Below, in pieces: positions 62,363 through 64,000 of a stretch of DNA of 64,000 nt. Under the pieces are notes generated by a model. It saw only the letters and a list, made by a program, of their open reading frames with translations. It did not search any database and was not told the origin of the DNA. The stretch covers positions 186,001 to 250,000 of the forward strand of contig CAJNOJ010000041.1 of assembly GCA_905250025.1 (NCBI GenBank), read 5' to 3'. The stretch's first letter is position 1; each line of letters opens with the position of its first letter. This DNA is from Adineta ricciae (lineage: Eukaryota > Rotifera > Eurotatoria > Adinetida > Adinetidae). Both the position numbers and the translations under genes were made by a program.

Positions 62363-64000
62363 TTAGACTTTCACAACATATGAATCGATTTTGAGTACTT
62401 CTTGTTGGACAATACTTTCGAGAACGAAATCGATGGATAAAATTTTGATCTCGAAATCAGTGTTATTATGTTTGTGTAAATCTTTTAGTAACAATTTGTC
62501 AATGTCACATGTAAGGATTAGACAATTTGGTATTTTCGTTTGTTCGTCATACGTTGTCAATTGTTTAATCGTTGGAAAATCTCGGCGGACGTTTCCACCA
62601 TGGGAAAAGATAATCGATTTTAATGTTATTTGCGATGGTTGAACCGATGGTGTTAAGAAAAATGTATATCCATTGAATAATGGTCTGTTTTTTCGATTGG
62701 TACGTTTGTCAAGTGACTCTTTCAATAAATTTCGCGGTGGACTCAATTCATCGTCAAGACACCAGTCGGATTCTTGAACAGAAAGAAACTCTTTGGCCTC
62801 AGAGCACTTGTCTAACCATTTTTTATTCAATATGTAAGATACATAACCCATACATTCGTACAACTTCTCTGTTCGCAAGAATTTGTTCATAACTAAATGT
62901 GTCGTGTAATTAGGTAATGTTGAAATCTTTCCGCCAAGAGATTTAATTATTCCTTCATAATGATTTAGTTGTTTAGCATTGAACCCACTGAGCATGATTA
63001 ATAATGGGCCATTGGATGCGATAACAGAATCAATTAATGGATGCGTTGAATCATATGAACTTTTCATATAATCAGTATCGTATGAAGATGATTGTTGTTC
63101 ATTATGATGTTGTATTGCTGCTAGCAGAGCATCGGCTGTTATACGAATGGGTGCAGACCATGGTAGAAGTAATTCATGGACAAAGCTTTGATCGAATGAA
63201 AAATGATCGATAGCTGGTGTACCACTGAGACGTCGAAAACGATCATCTAACGGATCTTTCAATGCATTCGTATTACCCAAGAATAGTTCGGATAACCATA
63301 AGCCGTTAACAACTGGTATTGACCATTGTAAAGCTTTCAAATACTTGTCACTCGTGCCACTCTCACGTGCAATGACGTGCGTATGCCATCGGCCTAGATG
63401 ACCAGTGTATTTACCGCCTAAGGAACGAATCATATAACGAAGACGAGCACGTTCGAGACCTGGAGAGAAAGAATATGATTTGTAGTCGATGCAAATAGAT
63501 TTAATACCTTCAAATCCTGTGATTGTAATCGTGCAGTTAGTTAAAGGTAACTTATCCGGTTCATTTGGATTGTATTTCGTTGGATAATGTATGGCTAAAT
63601 TCGGCACCAATAGTTTTTTCTTTAGCAAAACGTCATTCAACCAATGTACAGTAACCATTCGAACGGTTCCACGTTTGGAAACTTGTCGAAAAAGATCACT
63701 TGTCGAATAGGCACAAACAAAATGTGTTAAATTCGCATTCATCACATCGGTCGCAACAATTGCGCCATGTTTTGTTAACATTTGTGACCAAGTTGCTAAA
63801 TCGTCTTTCGATACCGTTGACAAATATTCACATTCATCAATGTATAAAACGCATCCTAATAAGCATTGAGATGATGGTATCTGTTCATGTTTGTCTTGAA
63901 TGGAATAATTCAATTCGTAGGAAAGTGTTTCAGGTCGAGCATGACGAGATAGTTGTAAATGTGATTTGTGATTATCAAGATTCGCTAAAACGGACGGACG
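62363..64000 (-). CDS. PAXIP1: PTIP / PAXIP1, C-terminal BRCT block (5' end beyond window)
   Basis: BRCT protein of the MLL3/4 histone-methyltransferase complexes and the 53BP1 DNA-damage pathway. Only the C-terminal part, about 530 residues, lies here; the frame is open to the right edge. Four BRCT domains in the PTIP arrangement: LLGCVLYIDECEYLS with VTVHWLNDVLLKKKLLVPNL; CTITITGFEG joined to LERARLRYMIRSLGGKYTGH with WSIPVVNGLWLSELFLGN; PLLIMLSGFNAKQLNHYEGI with SYILNKKWLDKC; and LFNGYTFFLTPSVQPSQITL with IKILSIDFVLESIVQQEVL. The KKK-LVP strand after the third BRCT and the LPWSAPIRITADALLAAI linker match PTIP rather than TopBP1 or MDC1. A stopless 48-nt intron (63460-63507) lies in the second visible BRCT. 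The codon at 63911-63913 is an internal TTG, not a start. Confidence 0.9.
   Translation of the reverse strand, partial: RPSVLANLDNHKSHLQLSRHARPETLSYELNYSIQDKHEQIPSSQCLLGCVLYIDECEYLSTVSKDDLATWSQMLTKHGAIVATDVMNANLTHFVCAYSTSDLFRQVSKRGTVRMVTVHWLNDVLLKKKLLVPNLAIHYPTKYNPNEPDKLPLTNCTITITGFEGIKSICIDYKSYSFSPGLERARLRYMIRSLGGKYTGHLGRWHTHVIARESGTSDKYLKALQWSIPVVNGLWLSELFLGNTNALKDPLDDRFRRLSGTPAIDHFSFDQSFVHELLLPWSAPIRITADALLAAIQHHNEQQSSSYDTDYMKSSYDSTHPLIDSVIASNGPLLIMLSGFNAKQLNHYEGIIKSLGGKISTLPNYTTHLVMNKFLRTEKLYECMGYVSYILNKKWLDKCSEAKEFLSVQESDWCLDDELSPPRNLLKESLDKRTNRKNRPLFNGYTFFLTPSVQPSQITLKSIIFSHGGNVRRDFPTIKQLTTYDEQTKIPNCLILTCDIDKLLLKDLHKHNNTDFEIKILSIDFVLESIVQQEVLKIDSYVVKV

Noticed and set aside
62363..64000. 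TopBP1 as the identity of the BRCT protein
   Set aside because: The spacing of the four C-terminal BRCT domains and the NDVLLKKKLLVPNL and WSAPIRITADALLAAI segments fit PTIP/PAXIP1 better than TopBP1.

Overview
The window reads as animal nuclear DNA that is AT-rich, gene-dense and full of very short introns (about 47-70 nt, GT...AG). There are no bacterial operons, ribosome-binding sites, CRISPR arrays or recognisable transposase or reverse-transcriptase genes. The proteins are plainly metazoan: ZSWIM8, BCL11, innexin, Turtle/IGSF9, an Rh ammonium transporter, LSM11, ASPM, PTIP and a gustatory-receptor-like protein. Compact introns, Ser/Thr/Asn/Gln-rich disordered stretches and an insect-like gustatory receptor outside arthropods fit a protostome, most likely a bdelloid rotifer. 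That assignment is inference. Gene models were built by hand, translating across GT/AG junctions.

Left part (1-22 kb), all on the minus strand except one gene: an AidB/ACDH-11-like acyl-CoA dehydrogenase (965-3225); full-length ZSWIM8/EBAX-1 (3753-10467); a small divergent calmodulin-like EF-hand gene on the plus strand (10571-11105); the mitochondrial glutathione carrier SLC25A39/40 (11321-12828); a BCL11-type zinc-finger factor (13794-16830) with a 3.7 kb gene-free upstream region; and a CRIB-domain protein of a family I cannot name (20553-22161).

Middle part (22-45 kb), membrane and signalling genes separated by large gene-free stretches: a claudin-like four-pass protein (26099-27002); an unusually short two-pass guanylate cyclase (29063-31043); a gustatory-receptor-like chemoreceptor on the plus strand (32623-34327), tail to tail with an innexin (34399-35803); an Rh-type ammonium transporter (37246-38915); and a Turtle/IGSF9 adhesion receptor with 5 Ig, 2 FN3 and 1 TM (39853-44447). 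One intron of that receptor carries a MITE-like insertion, a 15-nt poly-C run and short tandem repeats.

Right part (46-64 kb), a tight same-strand series: LSM11 of the U7 snRNP, a minimal ASPM, a proline-rich protein, a MAP10 N-terminal-domain protein, a PH-only relative of OSBPL10/11, a p21-activated kinase with a degraded CRIB, myeloid leukemia factor, and the C-terminal BRCT block of PTIP/PAXIP1 running off the right edge. ASPM and MAP10 relate to the spindle and microtubules, LSM11 to S-phase histone mRNA, and PTIP to DNA-damage and chromatin. Several neighbours lie only 166-297 bp apart, and two start codons directly follow a splice-acceptor-like AG, so polycistronic transcription with spliced-leader trans-splicing is possible.

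The most notable observations are domain-reduced versions of well-known proteins (ASPM, guanylate cyclase, ORP, BCL11), a glutathione carrier with only one cysteine in its regulatory loop, and the intact core of the ZSWIM8 microRNA-degradation receptor. I did not find a wholly new multi-gene system.
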